Positions 29,422 through 40,020 of a DNA stretch of 64,000 bases are shown here, piece by piece. The notes below the pieces were generated by a model, which made no database searches, was not told where the DNA came from, and worked only from the letters and a program-made list of their open reading frames with translations. The position numbers and the translations under genes are program-made. Positions within the stretch are counted from its first letter, which is position 1; each line of letters begins with the position of its first letter. The DNA comes from Adiantum capillus-veneris (taxonomy: Eukaryota > Streptophyta > Polypodiopsida > Polypodiales > Pteridaceae), in the NCBI GenBank assembly GCA_014529385.2, contig CM043960.1, forward strand, positions 79,470,832 through 79,534,831, read 5' to 3'.

Positions 29422-32400
29422 TCAGTCCACAAAGGGGAGTAAGCCCAAAGCTTTGCGGAAAGCTTCAAGCTTCTCACGAGACAATGCCTTTGTGAAAAGA
29501 TCTGCAAGGTTGTCCTGTGTTGGCACATAAGCCAAGCTGATCTCTCCTGCTGAGAGCCTCTCCCTGACATAGTGGTAATGCACCTCAATGTGCTTTGTGC
29601 GAGCATGAAAAACTGGGTTCCTCGCAACTGCCAATGCGCTCTGACTGTCAGTGTAGATAGTGTTGGCAGTGTCCTGTCCAACACCCAAGTCAGCCATAAG
29701 GCGTCTGAGCCATACACACTCAACCGTAGCTGTGAAGACTGCCCTGTACTCAGCCTCACAACTCGAAGTGGCCACAGTAGGTTGCTTCTTGCTCAACCAT
29801 GATATACATGAACTGCCAAGCATGAAACAAAAACCACTTGTGGACACTCGCGTGTCAAAACAACCAGCCCAATCTGAGTCCGAAAAAGCATGTAAGTCTG
29901 GCGGCAATGATCCCCCCTTGGGATAAAACAAGCCAAGATGTAAAGTGCCACTAAGGTAGCGGAAAATCCTCTTGACAGCCTGCCAATGCTTAGACCCTGG
30001 GCTATGCATAAATCTGCTGACCTGCGAGACTGCAAACTGAATATCTGGCCTCGTGTTGCATACATAAATGAGGCAGCCAACAGCAGTTTGGTAAAGAGTG
30101 ACATCAGCAGGATCGCCAGCATCATGTAGACTCAACTTCAAACCTGTTTCCATGGGAGTGGCAATAGGTTTGCAATCCTCAAGTCCAAACTTACATAGCA
30201 ATGTCTCTATGTAACTTTTCTGACACAAGGCAATACCACCATCACACTGCTTAAACTGTATACCCAAGTAATGATGCAACAGCCCCAAATCTTTCATCTT
30301 GAAAGTAGCATTCAAATCAGCCTTAAATTCAGCAATATGTCTCTCATTTGGTCCAGTGATCAGCAAATCATCAACATAAAGAACCACAATGAGAAATACA
30401 TCATCCTCACGCTTTACATACAATGTGCTTTCTGTTGGACTGTTACGAAATCCTCGTTTAACCAAATGAGTGTCAGCTTTCTCATACCAAGCACGAGGAG
30501 ATTGCTTCAACCCATACAAAGCCTTCTTACATTTGCACACTTTGTCCTCTTGTCCTTTTATGACAAAACCGCGAGGCTGCGTTACATAAACTTCCTCAAA
30601 TATGTCACCATTCAAGAAAGCAGTAACAATGTCTGATTGATGTACATCCCAACCAAAATGAGCTGCCAATGCACATAGAAAACGCACAGTAGTCATACGA
30701 CAAGTGGGAGCAAAAGTCTCTTCATAATCTATGCCTTTTTGTTGTGCATAACCCTTTGCAACAAGTCGAGCCTTATGGCGATCGATCTCACCATCCGGCT
30801 TGCGTTTCAACTTGTAAACCCACTTGGTACCAATGGCCTTTTTGCCAGGAGGCAAATCACATAAAGTCCATGTGTCATTCTCTATAAGTGCATCATATTC
30901 TGATTTCATGGCAGCAATCCAATTTTCTGAATTCTGTGCTTCATCAAAAGACAGAGGCTCCTCAACATCATGTAAACTAGACACAGCCAAAGCATAACAA
31001 TCTGATGCATAAGATGCATGGCGAGAGCCTGAACGAGTACAACTAGATAAAGGTGCATCCAATTTACTGTCACGCAAAGTGTGCACCAGCCATTTTGGCA
31101 TACCTCTAGCCTGCTCATTTTTAGCCCTTTCCTCATCAAGTACATCATGTACATCTGCATCAGTAATAGGCTGTTCTAAAACATTTTCAGAAACCCCCAT
31201 AGGCTGTACATTTGCCTCATTGGAACTTACATTCGTATTTCCACCACTGAAAAGAGGCAACAAAGTGTCATAAATGTCCTGTGAGCTTACATTACTGTCT
31301 CTAGTACATGACAGCAAGGGTTGAACAGAATCTTCCACAAACACTACATCCCGTGAAACCAAAATACGTTTTGTTTGCGGATGATACAACTTGTAACCTT
31401 TGCTTTCAGCACTATAACCAACAAAAATACATTTGACAGCCTTATCATCCAATTTTCTGCGCTGCACTTGTGGCACCAAAGCATATGCCAAACAGCCAAA
31501 AACACGCATGTGCTCAATAGAAGGTTTTCTATCATACCATGCTTCATATGGAGTAATAGACTGCAAAGCTTTCGTAGGACACCTGTTAAGTACATAAGTG
31601 GCACACATGATGGCCTCAAGCCAAAAAGAATGCGGCAAAGCTTGACTTTTGACCATACATCGTGCCATTTCCGTTAGTGACCTGTTTTTCCTCTCAGCAA
31701 CACCATTTTGCTGAGGTGTATAAGGCACTGTACATTGGTGTTTTATCCCACGACTAGCCAGAAATGCATTAAATTCATGAGACATATACTCCCCCCCTCG
31801 ATCGGAACGGAGGGTGCCCATAGTACATTTTGAGACATTTTCAGCCATAGCCAAAAATTGTTTGAAGCACATAAAAACTTCGGACTTCGCTTTAAGCGGA
31901 AATACCCACGCATGCCTGGAGTAATCATCAATGAAAGTCACGAAGTACAGGTAATTGCCCAAGGACGGAGTTTGCATGGGCCCACAAACGTCACTATGCA
32001 CAAGCTGCAACCTGCATGTGGCCCTAACTGAACCATCCTTTGGAAACTTAGAACGCTGCATTTTACCCAGAATACAGCCTTCACAAACATGTTTGATAGG
32101 TGCTTCAAGAGGCGGCAAAGAAGCAACCATATCAGATTTCTGCAAACGCAGCAAACTGGCAAAATTCAGATGACCAAAACGTGCATGCCAAAGTTTTGCA
32201 TCTGAAATAGCCCTTGAATCTGCAACAGCATTTGCAAAATTTTGTCCACACTTGTCATACAAAGTGAGCTTATACAGCCCACGGCACAAAAGCCCAGATG
32301 CAACAATTTCATCACCAAAACTGAGATCATGAACTGTACATCTGTCATCCACAAATTTGACTACAAGTCCAAGTCTGGCAAGTGCGGATACAGACAATAG

Positions 32401-33708
32401 ATTTTTCTTGATCCCAGGTACATAAAGTGCATCAACAAGTGTGAAGGAACTGCCATTAGCAGCAGTGAGCACAATCTTTCCAACTCCCTGAACTGGATAA
32501 GAGGCGTTGTTGGCACAAGTGACTGAATTCCCATGAGGGACAGACTCGAGAGAGGTAAACAATTCACGATGTGAGGTAATGTGCTTTGTAGCACCACTGT
32601 CGAAATACCACACATGTGAATCTGCAGCAACTGACAAGCATGCATCATGGACAACAGGATTGTAAGTGCACTCTGCGCTAAAAGCCCATTCTGCATCAAC
32701 ATCAGCATCACAATCTCCTTTCACAGAAGACTCAACAATGGCTGCATTTGTAGTGGAACCAGCATTTGCAGTGGAACCACCCTCTTTCTTCTTAGCCTCT
32801 TTGGCCTTTAACTTAGGACACGACTTGATCAAGTGATCATTGGGTTTACAATAATGGCAACGCATCTTCTTTTTGCCCTTATCACCAGAATTGCCAGACG
32901 AAGTGCTGCCAGCAGAAGCATTAGGAACAGAATTTTTGCCACTCGCAGCAGAACCATAAGAAGTGGCTGCATTACTGTTACCACGCTTTCTTTGAGAAGC
33001 AATAAAAGCCTGTTCAACTGCACGCTGCCTAGTCCTGTTTTTTCTGGAAAGTGACTCTTGCAACAGCAATGTGCATAATGCATCAAACTTGACAACTTCA
33101 GGATTTCCTTGGGTCATCAGTCTCCAAGTACTAGCAAAAGTCTGGTAGGAATCTGGTAAGGCATCAAGAACAGTCTGCACAAGGGAACTGTCAGAAATGA
33201 CTTCACCTGCAGAAATGAGTTGCTCATTGATATCCTTGACACTAGCAAGGAAAGTGTCCATATCATCTTCCTCATGCATAATCTTCGACTCTAGCTCTTT
33301 ACGCAGCAAAGCAATTTTAGCCTCATTGCGGCTTGCATAAAGACCTGCTAGAATATCCCAAGCCTGTTTTGCAGATTTTGCTGAACGGATGTGAGGAATA
33401 ATGGTGCGCTTCACAGACAACGCAATCAATGCATGAGCCTGCGCATCCTTAACATCCCAACGAGCTTGTTTTGCTGTAGGCAAAACAACTCTAACAGCTG
33501 CAATCCTTGCAGCAAGACCTGCAACATCCTCAATATCGCCTACATCTTCAGAACCAGGACGTACATCAATGCCCTGCACAATGTTCCAGACACCTTTTGA
33601 CACAAGAACGTGTTGCATCATATAAGCCCACATAGGGTAGTTGTCCCCATCCAACCTGTCCTCAGCAGCAAACATCTTGAACACATCTGTGTTGTTGTTG
33701 TCAGCCAT
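29422..33708 (-). CDS. Cop-3 gag-pol polyprotein
   Basis: The open frame extends from 33768 (1,448 codons), but the likely start is the Met at 33708 (residue 21 of that frame, MADNNNTDVF), where copia gags begin and where the Cop-2 gag also starts. Numbering from 33768: UBN2-type capsid about 30-240; zinc knuckle C304-C317 (CHYCKPNDHLIKSC); aspartic protease D390-S-G; integrase zinc-binding H528, H533, C562, C565; catalytic D593, D656, E692 (exact D-35-E spacing); RT about 950-1200 with YVDD at 1131-1134; RNase H about 1290-1410 with SDSDWAG, CEAEYRA and TDSQSA; terminus GLLPFVD. There are no stops, frameshifts or missing catalytic residues. The protein would be cleaved by its own protease inside cytoplasmic particles, copy the RNA to DNA and integrate it. 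Confidence 0.96.
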   Translation of the reverse strand: MADNNNTDVFKMFAAEDRLDGDNYPMWAYMMQHVLVSKGVWNIVQGIDVRPGSEDVGDIEDVAGLAARIAAVRVVLPTAKQARWDVKDAQAHALIALSVKRTIIPHIRSAKSAKQAWDILAGLYASRNEAKIALLRKELESKIMHEEDDMDTFLASVKDINEQLISAGEVISDSSLVQTVLDALPDSYQTFASTWRLMTQGNPEVVKFDALCTLLLQESLSRKNRTRQRAVEQAFIASQRKRGNSNAATSYGSAASGKNSVPNASAGSTSSGNSGDKGKKKMRCHYCKPNDHLIKSCPKLKAKEAKKKEGGSTANAGSTTNAAIVESSVKGDCDADVDAEWAFSAECTYNPVVHDACLSVAADSHVWYFDSGATKHITSHRELFTSLESVPHGNSVTCANNASYPVQGVGKIVLTAANGSSFTLVDALYVPGIKKNLLSVSALARLGLVVKFVDDRCTVHDLSFGDEIVASGLLCRGLYKLTLYDKCGQNFANAVADSRAISDAKLWHARFGHLNFASLLRLQKSDMVASLPPLEAPIKHVCEGCILGKMQRSKFPKDGSVRATCRLQLVHSDVCGPMQTPSLGNYLYFVTFIDDYSRHAWVFPLKAKSEVFMCFKQFLAMAENVSKCTMGTLRSDRGGEYMSHEFNAFLASRGIKHQCTVPYTPQQNGVAERKNRSLTEMARCMVKSQALPHSFWLEAIMCATYVLNRCPTKALQSITPYEAWYDRKPSIEHMRVFGCLAYALVPQVQRRKLDDKAVKCIFVGYSAESKGYKLYHPQTKRILVSRDVVFVEDSVQPLLSCTRDSNVSSQDIYDTLLPLFSGGNTNVSSNEANVQPMGVSENVLEQPITDADVHDVLDEERAKNEQARGMPKWLVHTLRDSKLDAPLSSCTRSGSRHASYASDCYALAVSSLHDVEEPLSFDEAQNSENWIAAMKSEYDALIENDTWTLCDLPPGKKAIGTKWVYKLKRKPDGEIDRHKARLVAKGYAQQKGIDYEETFAPTCRMTTVRFLCALAAHFGWDVHQSDIVTAFLNGDIFEEVYVTQPRGFVIKGQEDKVCKCKKALYGLKQSPRAWYEKADTHLVKRGFRNSPTESTLYVKREDDVFLIVVLYVDDLLITGPNERHIAEFKADLNATFKMKDLGLLHHYLGIQFKQCDGGIALCQKSYIETLLCKFGLEDCKPIATPMETGLKLSLHDAGDPADVTLYQTAVGCLIYVCNTRPDIQFAVSQVSRFMHSPGSKHWQAVKRIFRYLSGTLHLGLFYPKGGSLPPDLHAFSDSDWAGCFDTRVSTSGFCFMLGSSCISWLSKKQPTVATSSCEAEYRAVFTATVECVWLRRLMADLGVGQDTANTIYTDSQSALAVARNPVFHARTKHIEVHYHYVRERLSAGEISLAYVPTQDNLADLFTKALSREKLEAFRKALGLLPFVD

Positions 33709-34056
33709 GGTAAATGCTGCACCTGATGTGAAAACTGCCCGAAAATAAGAGAAATGGAGCGGGAACAACTTGTGCTATATAGCACAAACCGTAGAAGACT
33801 ATAAGGCACCTGTTATGCAGAAAACGGCACTGACAGAAAATCTGCACAAAATGACGAAATAACCTGTGCAGTACTGCCCGTAGTGGAAACGGAGGCCGAA
33901 ATGAGCCCAAATCAAAATTCTAAGCAGACCAAGCTCTTCGAGCTTTCCCAAAATATTTGTCGACCTGCGAACGCTTGCCAAAGCTCACTGAAATCGGAGA
34001 AAGTGAGCAGGCGTGTGCTGGAGCAGCTGGCGACTAAGCCCGGGAGGACGTGACCT
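33709..34056 (-). other. Cop-3 leader
   Basis: About 350 bases between primer-binding site and gag start; no gene. It includes an open extension of 20 codons in frame with the polyprotein. Confidence 0.75.
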
Positions 34057-34068
34057 GCTCTGATACCA
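34057..34068 (-). other. Cop-3 primer-binding site (initiator tRNA-Met)
   Basis: The minus strand reads TGGTATCAGAGC two bases inside the LTR; exact complement of the initiator tRNA-Met 3' end. Confidence 0.95.
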
Positions 34069-34070
34069 AT

Positions 34071-34297
34071 TGTTGGAATTAGGGTTGCAGAGAAACACAC
34101 ACAGCTTGGAGAAGACGAAGGAAGCTCAAGGCACACAATAGAGAGTGTATTCCTTAGTGTGCAATGGAAAGATAGATAGCCCTAGAGTGATGGGCGTATA
34201 TACAATGCACGGGGGAAAAAACCTCCTAAAGAGGGAAAAAATGCCCCGGCGGTCCTAGTGTGTTCACACACATCACTACCACATGTATATGGTAACA
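34071..34297 (-). repeat. Cop-3 5' LTR
   Basis: 227 bp, apparently identical to 29120-29346. On the minus strand a TATATA box (34197-34202) is the probable core promoter. Confidence 0.97.
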
Positions 34298-34302
34298 GTG
34301 AT

Positions 34303-35639
34303 GAGCACCCTCCTAGTTGGCCACACCTTGTCAAAGCCCTATTTTTTAATGTAATTTATCCTTTTCTTTTTGGGAAGCCTTGTAAGAGAGTCTATGTAAC
34401 TTTGATCCGTAAGTTCTACACTGTCAGCTATAATATTTTATCATGAGTCCAAAGTCATGTGAGCCGGTTGTTGGCCATTTTAAAAAGCCCTAATTATAAA
34501 GCTCAACTACCTCAGCTAAAAGACAACCTGGTAACCTTGTCTTTGAGCTTTGGAAAAGCTTTTGATGTATGACTGTAAGTGGCTACTCAAATTATGACTT
34601 GTAATCCATTTTTCTTATGATTTGGTAATCTAAATTCAATTCCAAGAACTGTATTGTGCTCCTTGTCTCTTGATTTTTCAATTAAGTATAAGCATTTCAA
34701 GTTTTGTTGTGGTTTGTGACTACACATATGTGAGTCTTAGCTACATATTTGAGTGCTAGAATCACTATTTTTTGACATTCTGACCATAGGAGAGTAGTAT
34801 TAGAACTTAGGGCGATTAGTTTGTGTTGTTCTATTGTAGTTTTCATGATCTGGACCAGGATAGATCATGATTTTGGTACCTTGTCAGATGACCACTAGAC
34901 TTTGTAAACTTGTGTCCTTAGACCTAATATAGCTTTGTGACAATCCAAATTTGTTTAGTTGACAAAATGGCATGATGACCTAAAGCGGTGAGATCTAACA
35001 GTAGTAGATTTTTCCAATCAGAGAGTGGTAGTTAGCTTATTGGATTGATATGTTTTCTTGATAGGTTCACTTCTTGAAAAATGGCAACCTCAAAGAGTCT
35101 CTCTGCTTCATCGGATTCAATTCCTTGAGTATCCATATTATGTTAGTGCTAGATAGCTATGTTACAGACGTCCATTGTAAGGTTTTCACCTTTCTAGCTG
35201 TAAGAAAATGAACCCGAAGCTTTAGGTGAAAGCATTGGGCGTACAAACAGGTAAAGCACTATCTCAAAAGAAATTAAAATTGGTATTTTTAGAATCTTAA
35301 GCACGACAAACCTATAGCTAGGAACTCTCAAAACTAAATTCGGGTAAAATCTGACACCGCTATCCTCTCTGGAAGAATTACTGCCACTCTAAATTGCAAA
35401 AATAGTTGAATGGTTTTTAGTAATAATTAAAGCTTATGAATTTCATTATAACCTTTAGATACATTCCCAGATATTTATCAAAATAGCTGAAAATAGCTCA
35501 CAAAATTAGCAGGCTTGATTTTCAAAGTAGGTAGGTATTGAGAGAGGGTATCTAGACTTGCCCAAGATGGATTTACCAAAAAATGGTGCCTTCTTGAGCT
35601 TGGGGGCTGCTTGAGCTACAAGCAGTTGCCAGTCTCAGC
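34303..35639. other. Non-coding sequence right of Cop-3
   Basis: Moderately AT-rich with short frames only; nothing recognised. Confidence 0.5.
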
Positions 35640-35790
35640 CTATGAGAGCCTATAAGTGCCAGAAAAAGCTATAAATATGACTTGCTATCTCACAATTCAA
35701 TCAGACTCGGAGTCCTGCTAGAAATCTCTCATGCAAGAGAGATGCTTCACAAAAATGACTAAGAGAGAAAAACCTAAGTGATTAAGTGAG
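35640..35790 (+). promoter_or_regulatory. TATA-containing, LTR-like segment
   Basis: GCTATAAATATG (about 35670) follows AGAGCCTATAAGTGCC and is followed by CACAATTCAATCAGACTCGG-type leader sequence and purine/pyrimidine runs, like the promoter and 5' end of an LTR. No matching second copy is seen. Confidence 0.35.
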
Positions 35791-35989
35791 ATAATTAGTG
35801 CTATTCTCAATTAATTAATTAGTTTATGTCTAATTTTTCTAATTAATTTATTAATTAAAGAAGATTAGACCATTATCTACTATTAATCAATCTCTTATAT
35901 ATTATTGAATCGTTGATTACTTAATCTTAACTAAGATTAATAATCTACTTGATTATTAAGCCCTAATCAGGAGTGAAATTGATTAATTT

Positions 35990-37770
35990 TGATCTTAATT
36001 AATAAGAAATATATTGCTTAAACTTAGTTAATCCTAAGATAATTATCAAAGCTGATATAAATAGTATTAGGAATCCAAGAAAGTCATATAAAAAATTTTA
36101 AAGTAATTTTTGTAATTAATTAGACAAAAATTATCTATTTTTAATTATAAAACTAACAAAAAACTTAGCAAACTAACTTAATAAATCAGAAGATTATTAT
36201 CAAAGTTAAAAAAAATTATGAGGAATAGAGAGTAATTAATTGATAAATATAAAATTAGTTTAGCTTTTTTTAAAAGCTAAATTTCTTTGATTTTAGCTAT
36301 AAATTAAAGAGAAAAATTAGTTAACTAACTTAGATAATTACATGGTAATTGTCAAAGTGAGAAAACATCATTAAAAGCATAGGATATTTAGCTCAATTAC
36401 AAAAAAATAGTTTATCTATTTAATTAAGCTAAAAATATTTGATTTGAGCTATTAATTAAAAGAAAAAATTATTAATTTAGATTAGATAATTACATGATAG
36501 GTATCAAGGTTAGAAAACATTATTAGCAAGCTTATGATTTTTTTTTGTTTAGCGATTTAATTATGCGATTTTTTAAATTAACTATAAATTAAAGAGGGAA
36601 ATTATGGGTAAACTTATATAATTACATGGTAGATATTACAGTTAGAAAACATCATTTGCAAGCCGAGATGACTAGTTCATGAATAAAAAATGAGTTTAGC
36701 TATTAATTAAGCTAAAATTATCTGATTTTAACTGTAAATTATAGGAGAAAATTAGAATTAACTTAGATGAATAAATGGTAATTATCACAATTAAAAATAA
36801 TTATTAAAAATTTGGGATAATTAGCTTATGAAAAAAAACCTAGCTTAGCTATTTGATTAAGATAGAATTTTTAAATTTTATCTATAAATTAAAGAGAGAA
36901 ATTAGTGAATGAGTTTAGATATTTATATGGTAATTATCAGAGTTAGGAAACATCATCCTTAAGTTGTAATAAGTTGATCATGAATAAGTTGTAATAAGTT
37001 GATCATGAATAGAAAACTAGTTTAGCTATTTTATTAAGCTAGAATTGTCTAATTTTAGCTATAAATTAAACAAAAAAATTAATCAATTAGATTATATAAT
37101 TGTAAATATGAAAGTTAGAAAACATCATTAACAAGTCAAGATAATTAGATCATGAACAAAAAACTAGTTTATAATTGTCTGATTTTAGCTATAAAATAAA
37201 ATAAAAAATAGTAATTAACTTAGATAATTACATGGTAATTATTAGTTAGAAAAAATCATTAGCAAGTTGGAATAATTCTTTTATGAAGAAGAAGTTAGCT
37301 TAACTATTTAATTAAGCTAAAATTATTTGCTTTTATATGTAAATTTAAAAAGAAAATTAGTTAATTAGCTTAGATATTTACATGGTAGTTATCAAAGTTG
37401 GAAAACATCATTAGCAACTCAAAATAATTAGATCATAAACAAAAAACTAGTTTAGCTATTTAATTAAGCTAGAATTGCCTGCGTTTAGCTACAAATTAAA
37501 AGAGAAAATTCATATTTTATCTTAGATAATTACATGATAATTATCAAGGTTTAAAAACATCATTGTAAAATCAAGATAATTAAATCATGAACAAAAAAGC
37601 AGTTTAGCTATTCAATTAAGTTAAAATTATTTGATGTTATTTATAAATTAAAAGTAAAAGTTATTAATTAGCTTACTTTATTACATGGTAATTATCAAAG
37701 CTAGAAAATATTATAAGAAAGTTGAGATAATTATGCCATAATTAGTTAACCAGCTTAAGTAATTATAATA
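35990..37770 (+). repeat. AT-rich satellite, monomer about 150 bp
   Basis: About 10-12 degenerate monomers. Each contains TAGCTATTTAATTAAGCTA-like sequence, TTTTAGCTATAAATTAAA, TTACATGGTAATTATCAAAG and TTAGAAAACATCATTA. The ACATGGTAATTATC word occurs at about 36340, 36490, 36624, 36774, 36925, 37095, 37231, 37380, 37531 and 37684, spacing 134-170 bases. Monomers diverge strongly, so the array is not recently homogenised. A 25-bp duplication (TAAGTTGTAATAAGTTGATC) sits at about 36960-37009. No genes inside. Confidence 0.88.
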
Positions 37771-38329
37771 GCTCAAAAATAGTATTTTAGGTAGAAATTT
37801 AATTAGGATAAATATAATCATAATTAAAAGTTTCTAGGAAAATTATTAAAAGTATAAACCACTATTTGAAAGTCCTGAAAATTATATCTTTAGAAGATAA
37901 CGGGTCTAATAAATAATAAGTAAAAAATAAGTCAATTTTAGGTTTAGTAAAGACGAAAAAATTAGCAAAAAGGTTCAATTTTTTTTTAGAGAGACCCAAA
38001 ATACCTAAAAGAAATATATGATAAGAATATCTTAGCTCTATGATTAAATAGAAGAATCTTATATTAAGAATATATCATTTTCAAGTGCTATCTTTAAAAA
38101 TAGTCAATAAGTAAATTATCTAATAAGAAGGTTCTTTAGGCTATACTTAGGCATAAGAAATTGCAGAAACAATATTAAAAAAAAAACCTAGAATCTTTTG
38201 TAAACAACTAAATTACTCTAGAATCGAAGCAATTATGCTAAGAAATGGAAATACATTATAGAATGGTAAGAATCAAGATTTTGAATATTTACCTAATAAA
38301 TAGACATCCTTTTTATAAGGATAGAAGTT
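37771..38329. other. AT-rich sequence after the satellite
   Basis: Similar base composition to the array but without clear monomers; no gene. Confidence 0.5.
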
Positions 38330-38491
38330 ATGGCTCCAAAGAGGACTCGAGAAAACCCTTAGTCTGATGAAGAGGGCAATGTTCCCAAGAGGGCTAGAAT
38401 GTCATATGACCACGAGGCCAGGCCTAGTAGTAGGCATACATATGAAAGTATTCATGCCCCAACACTGCAGCAAATGCCCGACCAGTCCTAG
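38330..38491 (+). pseudogene. Gag-like N-terminal relic
   Basis: From ATG at 38330 the frame reads MAPKRTRENP, one stop, then SDEEGNVPKRARMSYDHEAR and SIHAPTLQQMPDQS before another stop. A short basic start of the MAPKRTR type with a nuclear-localisation-like PKRAR is common at the start of plant gypsy gags. The capsid domain is absent. Confidence 0.4.
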
Positions 38492-39060
38492 GTGGGTCTT
38501 CATTATAATTTAAGATGAATAATTCAAGTTCTTCTTTAAGTATTAACATTGCATATGTAAAAGAGGGTATAAGGAATAAAGAAAAGTGACATTGGCTGAA
38601 AATGAAAGGCATCTTCCAAGAAACCAACAAGCATTTGTTTGTATATTAGAAAATAATTGTTTGGGTTAAGGCTGGTTGACTTAGGAAAGAATGATTGATC
38701 ATCCTGAAGACAACTTTTGTCTCAAGACACCTCTAATTCCTTGGAGTTTTTTCACTTTATGTGATGAGTAATGATGGCTTGTTAGCCATGGATGAGTCGA
38801 TTGGCCCCATGTACACGAAGTCTTTAACCCCTACATGTGTATGTTTGTGGATACTACTTAGGATATTGTTTTTATCCTAGGGGAACCGCCGGTTGTATGG
38901 GCAACTAGTTTTAGCGTATGGACGCCCCGAACTTTGGGTGATTGGTTTCCACCCGGATTATAAATAAGGAAGGGTACGGTTTTTTTCACCCATGTATAGG
39001 TGTGCTCCACACAAGTGGAGTACATGTCAGGGTTGTCAAGAAATATTGTGAGTGATCGTA
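38492..39060 (+). repeat. LTR-like segment with TATA box
   Basis: A GATTATAAATAAGG box at about 38956-38969 is preceded by a GC-richer stretch with GGGGAACCGCCGG and followed by ACCCATGTATAGGTGTGC. Organisation resembles a gypsy LTR on the plus strand, but no second copy or primer site is visible. Confidence 0.35.
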
Positions 39061-39119
39061 CCTTGCCTTAAGTCTAAAGATACGGAATTAATACTGAAAA
39101 CAAACTCAAAATCAAGAAA

Positions 39120-39910
39120 TTGTGCAAAAACCACAAAAGCCTTAAAATTTGACCAAAATTTGGGGATTTTTTGACTTTCAAAGATCCAAATCTAAAATGG
39201 GGTGAGAATTGGCATCTACAAGGTATAGCCATTCTAGTGACCAAGTTTCATGTCAAAATAATGTCAAACGTGGATCGCGATCCATGTACCTTTTGACCAT
39301 CTGAGATTGGTATTTGAGCGATAGACATCTGACAACATTTGAAACAACTTTTACAAAGGGCACCATAGCAAAAATGGCAAAAAGTTGACCGAATCATCAA
39401 AAAACTAGTAGCTAGTCAAAAACCACAGGGCAGACAGAAACATTTACTTTTGATTGACAAAAGGTTTTTCAAATCCAAAACTGATACTGCAAGTAATCAT
39501 CGGGACAAATTTTGGGTCCATATCTGATGGAACATGAATAGTGATCCATGTACCTTTTCTCATTTTTTGAACAAAGGCCATACATGTTTGACCATTAGAA
39601 ACAAAACTTCCAAAAACAAGGTAAGCCAAAAAAGTTCAAAAAGAGGGTCAAAAGGGGGTAAAAGCACTTCAAGGCCAAAAAATGCCTAGCAGGCCTAAAT
39701 TGATCCAAATTGAAAAAAAGCAAGATAATTGTAATCAGTAGACCAAGGGGGAGCTGTATCAAGTTTCAACAAGTTTTGACACAAAGGTATATGGATCGTG
39801 ATCCATGTTCCTTTGTCACAGATTGAGTACACACTTGTACTATAGCTAGCACTAGTCCCTAGGAGCATAGTGGTCTTTTCAACTTTGAATTTGGAGTTAA
39901 TTTGTGGATT
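39120..39910 (+). repeat. About 260-bp degenerate repeats with a GGATC-GATCC palindrome
   Basis: Three units each containing GTGATCCATGTACCTTTT or a close form, at 39271, 39536 and 39791. The first and third have the palindromic cores TGGATCGCGATCCA and ATGGATCGTGATCCAT. Units are otherwise diverged. Confidence 0.65.
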
Positions 39911-40020
39911 TTTCAAGAAAAACTAGAATTTCTACCAAAGTGTAATAAAATTTTGATGGTCTCAAATTTTGACTATAGAGCGGCCATAAACTCATAGCCA
40001 CCAAGTTCTCTTTATACAGG

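Larger units (their letters stand above)
29115..34302 (-). mobile_element. Cop-3: intact Ty1/copia retrotransposon
   Basis: A complete element of 5,178 bp (29120-34297) flanked by a perfect 5-bp target duplication GTGAT (29115-29119 and 34298-34302). It has two 227-bp LTRs that look identical base for base, a primer-binding site, a polypurine tract and one uninterrupted polyprotein with all expected domains in copia order (gag, protease, integrase, RT, RNase H). Identical LTRs imply a very recent insertion. It is the same family as Cop-2. Confidence 0.97.

Noticed and set aside
30271-30636. Plus-strand open frames antisense to Cop-3 (also near 29572, 31079, 31375, 32833)
   Set aside because: They are shadows of the intact minus-strand polyprotein and have no independent motif.
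29120-34297. Cop-3 as a possible source of an envelope protein
   Set aside because: The polyprotein ends at the RNase H terminus 75 bases before the LTR, leaving no room for another ORF.
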